From the NCBI RefSeq assembly GCF_001420695.1, contig NZ_LJJB01000010.1:734131-798130 (forward strand): a DNA stretch of 64,000 nucleotides, in the 5' to 3' direction. Shown piece after piece: positions 17,526-26,371 of this stretch; positions within the stretch are counted from its first letter, which is position 1; each line of letters opens with the position of its first letter. A program made the translations under genes and the position numbers. Below the pieces are notes generated by a model. The model made no database searches. It saw nothing but the letters and a program-made list of their open reading frames with translations, and was not told the origin of the DNA. This DNA is from Brevibacillus choshinensis (GTDB lineage: Bacteria > Bacillota > Bacilli > Brevibacillales > Brevibacillaceae).

Positions 17526-18293
17526 ATGCGCATCGTTTCCATCTGTCCGAGCAATACGGAAATCCTCTATTACCTTGGCCTCGGTGATCAGGTAGTCGGA
17601 TTGGACGATCATTCCGACTGGCCAGAGGAATGGCAGCACTTGCCCAAAGTGGGACCGGATCTGACGATCGATATGGATCGGGTTGCGGCGCTTACACCTG
17701 ACTTGGTCATCGCTTCCCTCAGCGTTCCAGGTATGGAAGCAAACGTGGATGCTCTGCAAGCACGAGGGATTCCTCATATCGTCCTGAACCCGTCACGGAT
17801 CAAGGACATTGCCGCCGATATCCGCCTGGTTGGAGAAGCGACGGGAACGCGCAAGCAAGCGGAAGAGCTCGCGACTCACTTTGACGAAAGAGTAGAAACC
17901 ATCCGACAACAGACCTCGCAGTTTGGATACAAGCCCAAGCTGTTCTGGGAATGGTGGCCCAATCCGATCTACACACCCGGTCAGGAAAACTGGCTCACGG
18001 ATGTCAGTGAAATTGCCGGAGCGATCAATGTGTTCAGTGACTATCCCGTAGCAAATGTGAAAGCGACTCGGGAGATGGTCATGGAGCGAGATCCCGATCA
18101 CATCTGCGTCGTCTGGTGCGGCATCGAGCTCAAACGAATTAAGCCAGCCATGATCACCGAACGCCCCGAATGGGAAGACATGACTGCCATCCGAAATAAT
18201 CACGTTCATTTACTCGAAGAAGGATTGTACTGCCGTCCTTCTCCCCGTATTCTCGAAGGACTGGAAAAGCTCGTCGCACTCATTCACCCATAA
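17526..18293 (+). CDS. Cytoplasmic BtuF-like cobalamin-binding family protein
   Basis: A 255-residue protein of the type III periplasmic-binding (BtuF/TroA-like) fold: RIVSICPSNTEILYYLGLGDQVVG at the start and ALTPDLVIAS in the middle are typical. It lacks any signal peptide or lipobox, since translation starts directly at the first beta-strand (ATG 17526 after AAAGGGGG). It therefore does not look like a classical transport receptor. No ABC transporter genes are adjacent. Ligand unknown; a cobalamin-like or metal ligand is possible. Confidence 0.83.
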   Translation: MRIVSICPSNTEILYYLGLGDQVVGLDDHSDWPEEWQHLPKVGPDLTIDMDRVAALTPDLVIASLSVPGMEANVDALQARGIPHIVLNPSRIKDIAADIRLVGEATGTRKQAEELATHFDERVETIRQQTSQFGYKPKLFWEWWPNPIYTPGQENWLTDVSEIAGAINVFSDYPVANVKATREMVMERDPDHICVVWCGIELKRIKPAMITERPEWEDMTAIRNNHVHLLEEGLYCRPSPRILEGLEKLVALIHP

Positions 18294-18298
18294 CGTAC

Positions 18299-18336
18299 AA
18301 AAACGTTCAGAACCGAATCACGGTCTGAACGTTTTT
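18299..18336 (+). terminator. Terminator after the BtuF-like gene
   Basis: AAAAACGTTCAG and CTGAACGTTTTT form a 12-bp stem followed by a T-run, directly after the stop codon at 18293. Confidence 0.9.
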
Positions 18337-18400
18337 TCTTTTTTCTTTCATGCCGCCTACGCAGCATCTTTGGTTTGCTTTTGCTATTCAATTTTGTGTG

Positions 18401-19018
18401 TTACTTTACGACTTCCGCCATCGCGGCGATTCCTTTCTGGTTCAGGTTATTCAGAAAGGCTTCCGTCAGCTTGCCATCACCGCGTCGTACGACATAGACA
18501 TCCAGCGATTTTTTACCCCATTGCTTGAACACGTCTTGCTTGGTCTCAAAATACAGGTCAATCTTATGTCCGCGAATCGCGCCACCCTTGTCAGCCACCA
18601 CTCCGTAGCCGTAACCGGGAATGTACAGAACCGTTCCGATGGGAAAGATGCGCAGGTCAGCAGCAATCGTCGAGTAATCGTCTCTTCGCACTTTAACGCC
18701 TGAATATGTAATTCCATAAGACGGATGAGACGGATTTTTCCCCGTCGACTCGAATCCGGCGTAATAGCCTGTCGCTACAACACGCACTTTTGGATACTGA
18801 TCCAGCAGCACGTCCGTTTTATCGATGACTTGAGTGAATGAGCTGGCCGAGACGGTCCGTTTTTTGACGACCCTCTGCCCCTCTTTGGTTTCCCTGATTC
18901 CAAAGGCAGCTTGGATGCTGCGATCTCCTACTGCATTATAGCCATATCCATCGCTCGCAAATCCCGTCAGCACCATGATGAGTAGAGCGAAGAAACTTAC
19001 TGACAGCTTTCCATTCAT
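18401..19018 (-). CDS. yuiC: 3D-domain cell-wall lytic protein (YuiC-like)
   Basis: Exported protein of 205 residues with a signal peptide (about 22 residues) and a C-terminal 3D (three-aspartate) domain. The three conserved Asp are in [30 protein letters not shown] and HKIDLYF. This domain is found in MltA-like lytic transglycosylases; B. subtilis YuiC is a stationary-phase muralytic enzyme. GAGGAGG lies before ATG 19018. Synteny with the yui region supports the assignment. Confidence 0.9.
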   Translation of the reverse strand: MNGKLSVSFFALLIMVLTGFASDGYGYNAVGDRSIQAAFGIRETKEGQRVVKKRTVSASSFTQVIDKTDVLLDQYPKVRVVATGYYAGFESTGKNPSHPSYGITYSGVKVRRDDYSTIAADLRIFPIGTVLYIPGYGYGVVADKGGAIRGHKIDLYFETKQDVFKQWGKKSLDVYVVRRGDGKLTEAFLNNLNQKGIAAMAEVVK

Positions 19019-19143
19019 TTCTGGTAAACCTCCTCTCGGTTCTAGTCATGTCCCGAAGAGGAGGAAACTATACACAAATTTTGGATTGTTTATGAAAAAT
19101 TCTGTATGTTAGGTGTTGCGGGAATGTTACAGCTCAGTGTTCT

Positions 19144-20091
19144 TTATGTCCGGCTGTATTTGCAAACGCCTGATTCTGTAGCAACGCAAAGCTCGCCTGA
19201 TGCGACGAGATAGCGCAAGTACGCGTTCGTCTCCCCGAGCAGAATCCACTGCTGGAACGTTGCCAGTTCTTTCGTCGCCAATGTGTGGGATACTTCGTAG
19301 GCAGTCATTTCTTTCGTCACTTGCTGGCAAACGAAGCCCAACCTCGACTCAAAATGAGAGATGAGCTCGTTTAGCCGTTCCGGCGCATCTGCAAAAGCAG
19401 GGCCATGCCCTGGCAGGACAAGGGATATCTCCATACTCTTCATCTGTCTGAGCGTAGCTAAATAAGTTGCAAGCGGATTCGTATCTCCATAGCCATGGTA
19501 AGAAATATAAGGTACGACCTCGCGTGTGAAGTGATCTCCCGAGATCAGAATTTGTTCTTCCCGATTGTAAAAACAGATATGCCCACTTGTATGACCAGGC
19601 ATGTTGATTGCTTCAAATAGAAGTTCGCCAAGGAAAAATGAGTCACCCTCCTGAAGGGCCATTACTCGCGAAGGAACAGGGAGGATCTGTTGGTTCCTGG
19701 CAGTGGCATTGTCCTGTAGCTCATCGATCATCGCATCTGGCAGTCCTGTCGTTTGGTAAAACCGACGGAATCCTTCCTTCGTCCAGGCACGTTCAGCCAG
19801 CTCTTGCTCGGCTTCGGGCAACAATACCTCTACCCCTGTCCATTCCTGCATTTCACCCGCAAATCCGAAATGATCCGCGTGGTGATGGGTCACCAAAATG
19901 CGTTCGATATCTTTGGTCGGATCAATCCCGTACTGGGCAAACACCGATTCCCATCGTTTTCTCGTATCGACACCATAAATCCCCGTATCGACGATCGTCC
20001 ACTTACCGTCTCTTTTCCCAAGATAGGCGTGAACTTGATCATTCCAAAAAGAAAGCGGCAATGATACCTGATACAACCCTTTCGTTTCCAT
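19144..20091 (-). CDS. MBL-fold metallo-hydrolase
   Basis: Metallo-beta-lactamase superfamily hydrolase, 315 residues. The metal-binding motif THHHADH lies near residue 70, followed by PGHTSGH and ISGDHF further along; a C-terminal helical extension (about residues 230-315) resembles the LACTB2-like winged-helix tail. AAGGGG lies before ATG 20091. No close functional partner among neighbours; substrate unknown. Confidence 0.87.
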   Translation of the reverse strand: METKGLYQVSLPLSFWNDQVHAYLGKRDGKWTIVDTGIYGVDTRKRWESVFAQYGIDPTKDIERILVTHHHADHFGFAGEMQEWTGVEVLLPEAEQELAERAWTKEGFRRFYQTTGLPDAMIDELQDNATARNQQILPVPSRVMALQEGDSFFLGELLFEAINMPGHTSGHICFYNREEQILISGDHFTREVVPYISYHGYGDTNPLATYLATLRQMKSMEISLVLPGHGPAFADAPERLNELISHFESRLGFVCQQVTKEMTAYEVSHTLATKELATFQQWILLGETNAYLRYLVASGELCVATESGVCKYSRT

Positions 20092-20267
20092 CCAATCATC
20101 CCCTTAATGTCTTAAACATTTTGATTCGATCAACACCTACAACGGAACTTTCTTGCACGTCTGTCATTTTTCCTGCCGGATGACAAAAAATTTTGAAACA
20201 TCGTTTTATATAGACACTACTGTGTATAAAAGCGGTGTTGAGAGTTGAATTTACAGGCAAAAAAAGA

Positions 20268-20302
20268 GGATGCCTCCCCTTACTCCCGCGGGGAAAACAT
20301 CC
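20268..20302 (-). terminator. Terminator of the yuiB-like gene
   Basis: On the minus strand, arms GGATG and CATCC enclose a CCCC/GGGG stem, followed by TCTTTTTTT, a few bases after the stop codon of the membrane protein gene. Confidence 0.8.
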
Positions 20303-20313
20303 TTTGTACAAGC

Positions 20314-20574
20314 TTAAAACATCCGATATCCTTTTTTGCGCAGCGTATGAATCGTCCAGCCACTGGCTACTGTACCGGCCATTCCGCAGCCGAGAATAAG
20401 CGCGTCCCAAACGCCTGGGACAATTTTTTGATAGACCAGTGCACCTACCAGCACACCGATCGCGATCACAACAGGTAGCCAGGTTGTTTTCAAGATCATG
20501 TTTAAAATAAATCCGATGCCAAATCCCAGCACGGTAAAAAGAACGATGGATACTACAAACTGAAGCAAGCTCAT
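20314..20574 (-). CDS. yuiB: Small membrane protein YuiB
   Basis: An 86-residue membrane protein with three hydrophobic segments (approximate residues 4-24, 32-50, 54-72) and a basic C-terminus (RKKGYRMF). GGAGGG precedes ATG 20574. Size and position between YuiC and YuiA match B. subtilis YuiB. Function unknown. Confidence 0.82.
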   Translation of the reverse strand: MSLLQFVVSIVLFTVLGFGIGFILNMILKTTWLPVVIAIGVLVGALVYQKIVPGVWDALILGCGMAGTVASGWTIHTLRKKGYRMF

Positions 20575-20723
20575 CGACGTACGCCCTCCTGCCTACTCAC
20601 TCACCATCGCAGATGATGAAAAAGATGGCTTTATTCGTATTTTAGTGTAGCCTAAATGAGCCGGACAGGTCAATGTCTGAACAAGTTTTTGGCGTAGTCT
20701 TAGCTTCCTTTATCTCCGTACAA

Positions 20724-20757
20724 AAAAGCCGATTCGCTGTTCACGCGATCGGCTTTT
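20724..20757 (-). terminator. Terminator of the yuiA-like gene
   Basis: AAAAGCCGAT and ATCGGCTTTT form a 10-bp stem extended by GCG/CGC, 15 bases beyond the stop of the small zinc-finger gene on the minus strand. Confidence 0.85.
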
Positions 20758-20771
20758 GTACGCTATTGTGA

Positions 20772-20912
20772 TTATTTGTTGGTAGCGACTGGCTCTTGCT
20801 GATGATGAGTACCAGATCCCTCACAGTTTGGACAGTTTTCCGTTCCGCCCAGGAGCAGATGGAAATACCCTTGTCCTTCGCAGTACGGGCATTGTTCTTG
20901 TTTTGATCTCAT
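20772..20912 (-). CDS. yuiA: Small DnaJ-type zinc-finger protein YuiA
   Basis: A 46-residue protein with two CxxCxGxG motifs, CPYCEGQG and CPNCEGSG, as in half of a DnaJ zinc-finger domain, and a His/Gln-rich tail. ATG at 20912 is preceded by AGGGGAG and the gene ends at TAA 20772 just before a strong terminator. Size and location between YuiB and YumB agree with B. subtilis YuiA. It probably binds one zinc ion; function unknown. Confidence 0.85.
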   Translation of the reverse strand: MRSKQEQCPYCEGQGYFHLLLGGTENCPNCEGSGTHHQQEPVATNK

Positions 20913-21044
20913 GGTGAGCTCCCCTTTCCTATCTTACATGCGTTGGGAATAATTGCATGTATTTTCTGATAATTTTGATGTGTCTTACTTTATCAGAAAA
21001 AGCATCTTTTGCACAATTCAGTATTTATCTGAAAAAACAGAAAA

Positions 21045-21073
21045 AACCGCGATGTAAGCGGAAACATCACGGT
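21045..21073 (-). terminator. Terminator of the Nudix gene
   Basis: Minus-strand stem ACCGTGATGT with ACATCGCGGT (one mismatch), followed by TTTTTTC, 22 bases after the Nudix stop codon. Confidence 0.8.
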
Positions 21074-21094
21074 CTAGCTACTTTTTTCTCACAA

Positions 21095-21643
21095 TTACTT
21101 AAAGATCTTATAGGAAGTGTATTGAAAGACGGGATCGATGTCGAACGTTTGGCCAGGCATGCCGCGTTCCCGTTCTCTATATCCAGGCAAGACGATCTTT
21201 AGATAGGTCGAGGACAACGGATCGGTAAGCAGCTCCTGGATCGGCATAAAACGCGTCTCCGCGATCTCTCCCTCCTGGGGCCGAGGCTCACCACTCACGT
21301 AATCCATCCAAAAGACAACCATGTTGTCGCTGATCGATTCTCGGATGACGCCAGAGCGAATGCCAGCTACCTGCTGCACAACGGCTTCCACCCCTGTTTC
21401 CTCCAGTACTTCCCGAACCGCTGCCTCGTCCACTGTCTCGCCCTCTTGAACAAAGCCCGCTGGAAACGACCATTGTCCTTTTAACCCGCTGTACGCTTTT
21501 TTGACCACGAGCGCCTCTTCCCCGCGAATGACGATTCCGCAGGCACCCAGCCATACTTTCCCTTCTCGCACACGTATCGCTTCCCTTCTAGTCCGATGCT
21601 GTGCTTTGAGTATACCACCAAATACGTGACCTCCAACGTTCAT
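21095..21643 (-). CDS. Nudix hydrolase
   Basis: A 182-residue Nudix hydrolase with a complete Nudix box, GFVQEGETVDEAAVREVLEE (G-x5-E-x7-REVLEE) completed by TGV. The start at 21643 follows GGGGGT; an in-frame start at 21673 has none. Such enzymes cleave nucleoside-diphosphate-linked compounds; the particular substrate cannot be read from sequence. It is the last of a minus-strand series with yumB and the 83-residue gene, although a hairpin at 21689-21712 precedes it. Confidence 0.9.
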   Translation of the reverse strand: MNVGGHVFGGILKAQHRTRREAIRVREGKVWLGACGIVIRGEEALVVKKAYSGLKGQWSFPAGFVQEGETVDEAAVREVLEETGVEAVVQQVAGIRSGVIRESISDNMVVFWMDYVSGEPRPQEGEIAETRFMPIQELLTDPLSSTYLKIVLPGYRERERGMPGQTFDIDPVFQYTSYKIFK

Positions 21644-21688
21644 AACTAACCCCCGGCGAATATTTAAATCCACCGGCCATTAATGAAA

Positions 21689-21712
21689 CCCACCGGCGTA
21701 TCCACCGGTGGG
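21689..21712 (-). terminator. Terminator-like hairpin after the 83-residue gene
   Basis: CCCACCGG and CCGGTGGG form an 8-bp GC-rich stem immediately after the stop codon at 21718; on the minus strand it is followed by TTTCATT. Confidence 0.65.
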
Positions 21713-21717
21713 CCAAG

Positions 21718-21969
21718 TCACTCGTCATCGTCATCCAATAGTCCGTTATCGATCATGTAGCGTAGATTTTCCCGATCCCGTTCCCGTCCTTTTTCCTTGA
21801 GACGGTCGATGGCAGGTAGGATCAGAATATCTACTTCGTGCTGCACATGCCAGGCGAGGTCGTGGCGCCCTTGCTCTTCCAGATACGCCCCTACTTCCAT
21901 CATGGCATTGTAGCGGTCCATTTCTTCACGGGTCATCAACCCTCTGACCTGAATACTTGCGTGGCGCAT
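21718..21969 (-). CDS. Conserved hypothetical protein, 83 residues
   Basis: Hydrophilic helical protein (MTREEMDRYNAMMEVGAYLE, acidic tail LLDDDDE). Its ATG lies 3 bases after the yumB stop, so it is probably translationally coupled to yumB. The local ribosome-binding site is weak, within the end of yumB. The family is not recognised. Confidence 0.65.
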   Translation of the reverse strand: MRHASIQVRGLMTREEMDRYNAMMEVGAYLEEQGRHDLAWHVQHEVDILILPAIDRLKEKGRERDRENLRYMIDNGLLDDDDE

Positions 21970-21972
21970 CGT

Positions 21973-23163
21973 TTACAGCTTTACTTTCTTCAGGGCCAGA
22001 CCAACGCCACCGATTTTATAAAGGTAACGCAGATCGCTCGCCTTTTTCATCATAGCTGCTGTACTGCCAAACAGCTTTTTCGATCCGACCTGACCGATGC
22101 CTTCCCCTTTTCCGAGGGATGCGAGTGTTCCTTGGAGATGTGGAGTAAACTTTTGGGTGAGTTCTCCACGAATCATAGCAGCGAGGTTTTCGCCGAGTGT
22201 TTCGCCTTCTTGTACCGCGATTTGAGCCGTCGGTGGGTACGGACGACCTTCCTCATTAAAGATCAGGGCGCAATCCCCGACCACAAAGACATTCTCATGA
22301 CCTGGAGCACGCAAGTATTCATCCACCTTGACGCGACCTCGCATGACTTCGAAGCCTGCTTTCTCTACGATGCTGTTGCCACGTACACCCGCTGCCCAGA
22401 CCACCGTTTTGGACTTGATTTCTTCTCCGCTTGCCAGCAAGACGCCATCTGGCGTGCATTGCTTGATCGGAGTCGCGATCTTGAATTCGATCCCCTTCTT
22501 GCCGAGTACATCCATCGCATAGCTGACCAGCTCCGGATCAAAGCCAGGCAATGCCGTTGGAGCCGCTTCGATGCAATATACTTTCACCTGGCTCGGATCG
22601 ACGTCGAATTCTTCGCAGAGCTCAGGCAGTCGATCGCCAAGTTCACCGCAGAACTCGATACCGGTAAATCCTGCTCCACCGACTACGAACGTGACGTAAT
22701 CCGTGCGGTCTGGCTCTTGTTTGAACTTCGAGAACATGTACTGAATGTGCTCTCGAATATTGCGCACGGCATTGATGCTGCGGATGCTGAACGCGTGCTC
22801 CTTGAGCCCTTCGATGCCGAACGTTTCCGGCTCACTGCCCAGACCGATAACGAGGTAATCATAGGAGAGGACTTCGCCACTTTCCAGCGTGACCGTCTGC
22901 TCTTCGGACTGGATGGACTGTACCGTCCCTTTAACAAAATTCACTTTATCCTTGTTAATGATCCTGTCCAGATCTACGCGAGCATGGTCGGCAGAGGCCG
23001 TTCCCGCCGCAGGCTCATGGAGCCAGGTCGTGATGTAGTGGTAATTGTGCTTGTTGACCAAGGTCACTTCTGCTTCGTTATAATTCAGCTTTTTCTGCAG
23101 TTGCAACGTGGTGAGCAGGCCTCCGTAGCCGGCGCCAAGGATGAGGATTTTGGGTGTGCTCAT
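21973..23163 (-). CDS. yumB: Type II NADH dehydrogenase-like flavoprotein (YumB)
   Basis: FAD-dependent pyridine nucleotide-disulfide oxidoreductase of 396 residues, NDH-2 type. The N-terminal FAD motif is ILILGAGYGGLLT, the NADH-binding motif FVVGGAGFTGIE and the second FAD contact NVFVVGDCA. The C-terminal amphipathic stretch suits membrane attachment and electron transfer from NADH to menaquinone, although YumB-type proteins are less well studied than the main NDH-2. Start at 23163 follows AAGGGA; an upstream in-frame ATG at 23181 lacks this. Divergent from yumC. Confidence 0.9.
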   Translation of the reverse strand: MSTPKILILGAGYGGLLTTLQLQKKLNYNEAEVTLVNKHNYHYITTWLHEPAAGTASADHARVDLDRIINKDKVNFVKGTVQSIQSEEQTVTLESGEVLSYDYLVIGLGSEPETFGIEGLKEHAFSIRSINAVRNIREHIQYMFSKFKQEPDRTDYVTFVVGGAGFTGIEFCGELGDRLPELCEEFDVDPSQVKVYCIEAAPTALPGFDPELVSYAMDVLGKKGIEFKIATPIKQCTPDGVLLASGEEIKSKTVVWAAGVRGNSIVEKAGFEVMRGRVKVDEYLRAPGHENVFVVGDCALIFNEEGRPYPPTAQIAVQEGETLGENLAAMIRGELTQKFTPHLQGTLASLGKGEGIGQVGSKKLFGSTAAMMKKASDLRYLYKIGGVGLALKKVKL

Positions 23164-23359
23164 GATATCCCTTCCATTCATCAGGATAATTGTAAAAGAA
23201 GTTTGTGCGAAATTTCACGTGGTCTGTTACAAAATAAGATGCCCCAAGTCCGAATGCGTGTCGTCTCGCAATGATTGCCCTGTAATGAGATAGATTCCAA
23301 CCTGTGAAAAAATGCACAAAGCTAGATGAAAATGTGGCAATTTCTTTACAGTCACCATC

Positions 23360-23388
23360 ATATTATCCAGTGCAGATCTGATTTGCAA
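23360..23388 (-). promoter_or_regulatory. Putative sigma-A promoter of yumB
   Basis: On the minus strand TTGCAA (23383-23388), 17 bases, TAATAT (23360-23365). This would give a leader of about 190 bases before yumB. The rest of the 331-base divergent region 23164-23494 contains the yumC -10 candidate TATAAT (23447-23452) and nothing else recognised. Confidence 0.45.
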
Positions 23389-23494
23389 GGGTTTTTTACC
23401 TAGTCGACCGAATTTTCCCTGCTTTTTTTCGATTGGAAGTTTACGGTATAATGATGGGTGAGTTCGGTTCAGATAATTTCGGAGGTGCTTTGGA

Positions 23495-24505
23495 TTGAAT
23501 TTTCTGCAAAAGGATGAGCAAATCTACGACATCACAATCATTGGAGGCGGACCAGCCGGCTTGTTCACCGCATTTTATGGTGGCATGCGTCAGGCGAGTG
23601 TAAAGATTATTGAGAGCATGCCCCAGCTCGGCGGGCAATTGTCTGCTCTTTATCCGGAGAAGTACATATACGATGTAGCCGGATTTCCCAAGGTTTTGGC
23701 TCAAGACCTGATCAATAATCTGAAAGATCAGATTTCACGTTTCCAACAATCTGTCTGCTTAGAGGAAAAAGTGGAAAACGTCGTGAAGAAAGCGGACGAC
23801 GTGTTTGAAATCACTACGGACAAAGGCACTCATTTCTCCAAGGCCGTGATTATTACGGCAGGTGTAGGTGCTTTTGAACCCCGCAGGCTGGAACATCCAG
23901 ATGCCGTCAAATACGAAAAATCCAATCTGCACTATTTTGTTACCGACCTGAACTCCTTCAAGGGCCAACGTGTTGCCGTCATCGGTGGGGGCGATTCTGC
24001 CCTAGACTGGTCCCTGATGCTCGAACCGATCGCAAAAGAAGTCCACCTCATCCATCGCAGAGATAAATTCCGCGCCCATGAACACAGTGTGGAAATGCTG
24101 ATGTCTTCGAAAGTCAAGGTCACGACTCCGTTTGAGGTTGCTGCCTTGCATGGTACCGAAAAAATTGAACGTCTCACCCTTTCCAACTGCACCACCAAGG
24201 AAGAGCTTGATCTGGAAGTGGATGCAGTGATCGTGAACTTTGGCTTTATTTCTTCACTTGGCCCTATCAAAAATTGGGGGCTGGAGCTGGAGAAGGGCTC
24301 GATCGTGGTAAATAGTAAGATGGAGTCGAATATCCCGGGTATTTTCGCAGCAGGCGACATCGCGACGTACCCAGGCAAGGTGAAGCTGATCGCTGTCGGC
24401 TTTGGGGAAGCACCTACTGCTGTAAACAATGCAGTTGGCTACTTCAACCCGGATGCGAAGCTGCAGCCTGGGCATTCTTCAAGTATGGACAACTTTAAAT
24501 CTTAG
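23495..24505 (+). CDS. yumC: Ferredoxin-NADP reductase (YumC type)
   Basis: Thioredoxin-reductase-like ferredoxin/flavodoxin-NADP+ oxidoreductase, 336 residues. FAD motif [16 protein letters not shown] at the N-terminus, NADPH motif [13 protein letters not shown] near residue 165, and [25 protein letters not shown] at the end. The CxxC of thioredoxin reductase is absent, as in this family. TTG start at 23495 is set by GGAGGTG (23481-23487). In B. subtilis YumC is the essential reductase supplying electrons to ferredoxin. Confidence 0.93.
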   Translation: MNFLQKDEQIYDITIIGGGPAGLFTAFYGGMRQASVKIIESMPQLGGQLSALYPEKYIYDVAGFPKVLAQDLINNLKDQISRFQQSVCLEEKVENVVKKADDVFEITTDKGTHFSKAVIITAGVGAFEPRRLEHPDAVKYEKSNLHYFVTDLNSFKGQRVAVIGGGDSALDWSLMLEPIAKEVHLIHRRDKFRAHEHSVEMLMSSKVKVTTPFEVAALHGTEKIERLTLSNCTTKEELDLEVDAVIVNFGFISSLGPIKNWGLELEKGSIVVNSKMESNIPGIFAAGDIATYPGKVKLIAVGFGEAPTAVNNAVGYFNPDAKLQPGHSSSMDNFKS

Positions 24506-24523
24506 TGTTTGAGATTTAGGAGG

Positions 24524-24549
24524 AAGCGCGGAGGATAATCTTCGCGCTT
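24524..24549 (+). terminator. Terminator of yumC
   Basis: AAGCGCG and CGCGCTT with a T-run, 18 bases after the yumC stop. Confidence 0.75.
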
Positions 24550-24576
24550 TTTGTTTGCCCTAGTTCTACCGTTCGG

Positions 24577-24660
24577 TACTGTTGCGGCGTGGCGGAAAAA
24601 GGAGAAAACGCTCCAGATTAGTAGGGACACTTATGCTGAGGTCACCTGCCGGGCTCTTCC
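24577..24660. repeat. Dispersed structured repeat, short copy A
   Basis: Partial, diverged copy of the element seen at 40038-40460 and 58450-58944. The best-conserved block is GGAGAAAACGCTCCAG (24599-24614), followed by a GG-ACAC block and by GCCGGGCTC at the end. It lies between the yumC terminator and the next gene. See the findings. Confidence 0.65.
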
Positions 24661-24728
24661 TGTATACTCCCCCATCATCCAGCGCACAGTAGAACAGACA
24701 CCCAGAACGACTCTTCTAGGAGGATCTC

Positions 24729-25013
24729 ATGGACCATCTTTGTCCGGTTTGCAATGGTTTGGTTTCCTTGGAGCAGGCATGCTCCCACTGTGGGAATCGC
24801 TTGGAGGACGGGGGGCGTTTGTACGATTATTATGGGGACTATAGTCCGTATCAAGAGATTGATGATGCGAAAATGGATAACGGCTTTCCTGATCGGGTGC
24901 AACATCAGTGTCTGCATACGGGCTGGTGTCCACAGTGCCGCGTAGAGCAGACTGTCAGCGTCCGAGAATGGACGGTCACGATGCTGAACGCACAAAAGGA
25001 CGCGTACAAATGA
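24729..25013 (+). CDS. Hypothetical zinc-ribbon-like protein
   Basis: A 94-residue cytoplasmic protein with three CxxC pairs: CPVC and CSHC near the N-terminus and CPQC near residue 70, consistent with one or two zinc sites. AGGAGG directly precedes ATG 24729. Its last codons overlap the terminator hairpin 24994-25025. No known family recognised. Confidence 0.72.
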   Translation: MDHLCPVCNGLVSLEQACSHCGNRLEDGGRLYDYYGDYSPYQEIDDAKMDNGFPDRVQHQCLHTGWCPQCRVEQTVSVREWTVTMLNAQKDAYK

Positions 25014-25025
25014 CACGTCCTTTTT
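24994..25025. terminator. Bidirectional terminator overlapping the end of the zinc-ribbon gene
   Basis: AAAAGGACG and CGTCCTTTT form a 9-bp stem flanked by A- and T-runs, between convergent genes. The stop codon of the upstream gene lies in the loop region. Confidence 0.8.
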
Positions 25026-25033
25026 CAACCTGA

Positions 25034-25642
25034 TTATTTTTTCTTCTCGGCCAGCTTTTTGGACAGCCTTTCATTCTTGGCCTTCATTTGCTCAAGCAGT
25101 TTGGGCAGAACGGTTTTGATCTTGGTAGCATCACCAGAGGCGATGGCTGCGTCGAACTCTTCATGCGTCTGCTTGAATTTCTCGATTTGCGCCTTTCTGT
25201 CTTCGTTCTCCCCTGCCTGGTCCTGACCGCCGCGATTTTTTTCCTTCCACTCCTTGTATTGCTGCTCCATTTGATCGTTGGTGATTGCTCCGGTTTGCAC
25301 CTGTTCTCTCAGCTTGGCTCTCATCTGACTTTTTTCTTCACTGACGGTTTCTCGAGCAGCGCGAAGTTGTTCGATCAATTTTTCCCGCTCTTTGAGTACT
25401 GCTTGCCACTCGCCCACCTGATTCGGTGTGTACTTTTCCGCCAAGAGGGTCATGTACATCCGCTGATGAGCCCCCATGTTCATGGCATACCGCATTTTTC
25501 CCTGCCCATTTCCATGATCGCCATGGTTGTGCATCAACGTGTTTTCTACGGTGGATTGACCCCCCGCAGCCTGAACGCCTGCTGGTATCGCCAAGCCCAT
25601 GACCAGCGCTGTCACCATCATTCCTTTTTTCCATTGCTTCAT
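25034..25642 (-). CDS. Exported coiled-coil hypothetical protein
   Basis: A 202-residue secreted protein with a signal peptide (MKQWKKGMMVTALVMGLAIP, cleavage after GVQA), then a His/Met-rich stretch (MHNHGDHGNGQGKMRYAMNM) and a long charged coiled coil rich in Lys, Glu and Gln, ending KKLAEKKK. Start 25642 follows AAGGAG; an in-frame start 27 bases upstream is less suitable. The His/Met-rich segment could bind metal, and the overall make-up recalls Spy/CpxP-like helical chaperones, but no specific motif proves this. Confidence 0.75.
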   Translation of the reverse strand: MKQWKKGMMVTALVMGLAIPAGVQAAGGQSTVENTLMHNHGDHGNGQGKMRYAMNMGAHQRMYMTLLAEKYTPNQVGEWQAVLKEREKLIEQLRAARETVSEEKSQMRAKLREQVQTGAITNDQMEQQYKEWKEKNRGGQDQAGENEDRKAQIEKFKQTHEEFDAAIASGDATKIKTVLPKLLEQMKAKNERLSKKLAEKKK

Positions 25643-25808
25643 GCTGTTCACTCCTTTTCCTGTCTGCACGATATTCCTCGCGTGAGAGGAAAACGGTCAG
25701 CGCTCTTTTCATAAGGGCTGGCTGCCCGCTTTCCTTCCAAAGTGTGTCCACTGAATGTGGCACGATTGTTGAAGGATTGTGGAAAAATGTGTAAAAATAA
25801 TTTTGTGC

Positions 25809-26168
25809 CTAAATCGGACGCAATTCATTCCGATCTAGACCCAAAGTCTTCACTAGTCCCATTTGCTCCAAGTCTTGCTTCGTTTTGGAAGTACCATGCT
25901 GATAAATAATCTGGTAGATTGCGCGCAGGTTGTCATCGTATTCATCATTGTCCCGGTCAGGCATATCAGACCATAGCGTATGTCCATGCATCCACATCAT
26001 GAAGTCTCCATGCACGCAATTGTTCAGTAAGTCGCGCAGCATTCCCACTTCTACGTCTGTTGCTTCAATCTCAAAATCGTACGTGGAAGAGCCTTTTTCA
26101 TCGCGAATCTCAGCAACAGTCGTTCCACTCTGCAACGTGATGTAATATCGATTTTTATCCAGGGCCAC
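25809..26168 (-). CDS. Conserved hypothetical protein, 119 residues
   Basis: A soluble acidic protein (MWMHGHTLWSDMPDRDNDEYD in the middle) without signal or membrane segment. GTG 26168 follows AAGGAGAG at short spacing. Neighbours give no functional hint. Family not recognised. Confidence 0.65.
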   Translation of the reverse strand: MALDKNRYYITLQSGTTVAEIRDEKGSSTYDFEIEATDVEVGMLRDLLNNCVHGDFMMWMHGHTLWSDMPDRDNDEYDDNLRAIYQIIYQHGTSKTKQDLEQMGLVKTLGLDRNELRPI

Positions 26169-26371
26169 CCTCTCCTTCGCTTAGAACTCGGCCCTGCCGT
26201 TAGCGGAGCCATTGGAGGTATCACGAAAACATTCCCTCTATACTTTTCTCCACAAAGAGGCAAAATATGTATTTCGTAATCCGAAGAAAATTTCCCAGCA
26301 TTGCCCCATGCTTCGAAATCCGCTAAGCTATTGTTCAAAAGCGATTATTCCAAAAAGCGGGTGAAGATGCA

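Noticed and set aside
21838-23274. 478-codon plus-strand frame opposite yumB
   Set aside because: Fully antisense to a clear NADH dehydrogenase gene; composition rich in Cys, His and Phe, typical of shadow frames.
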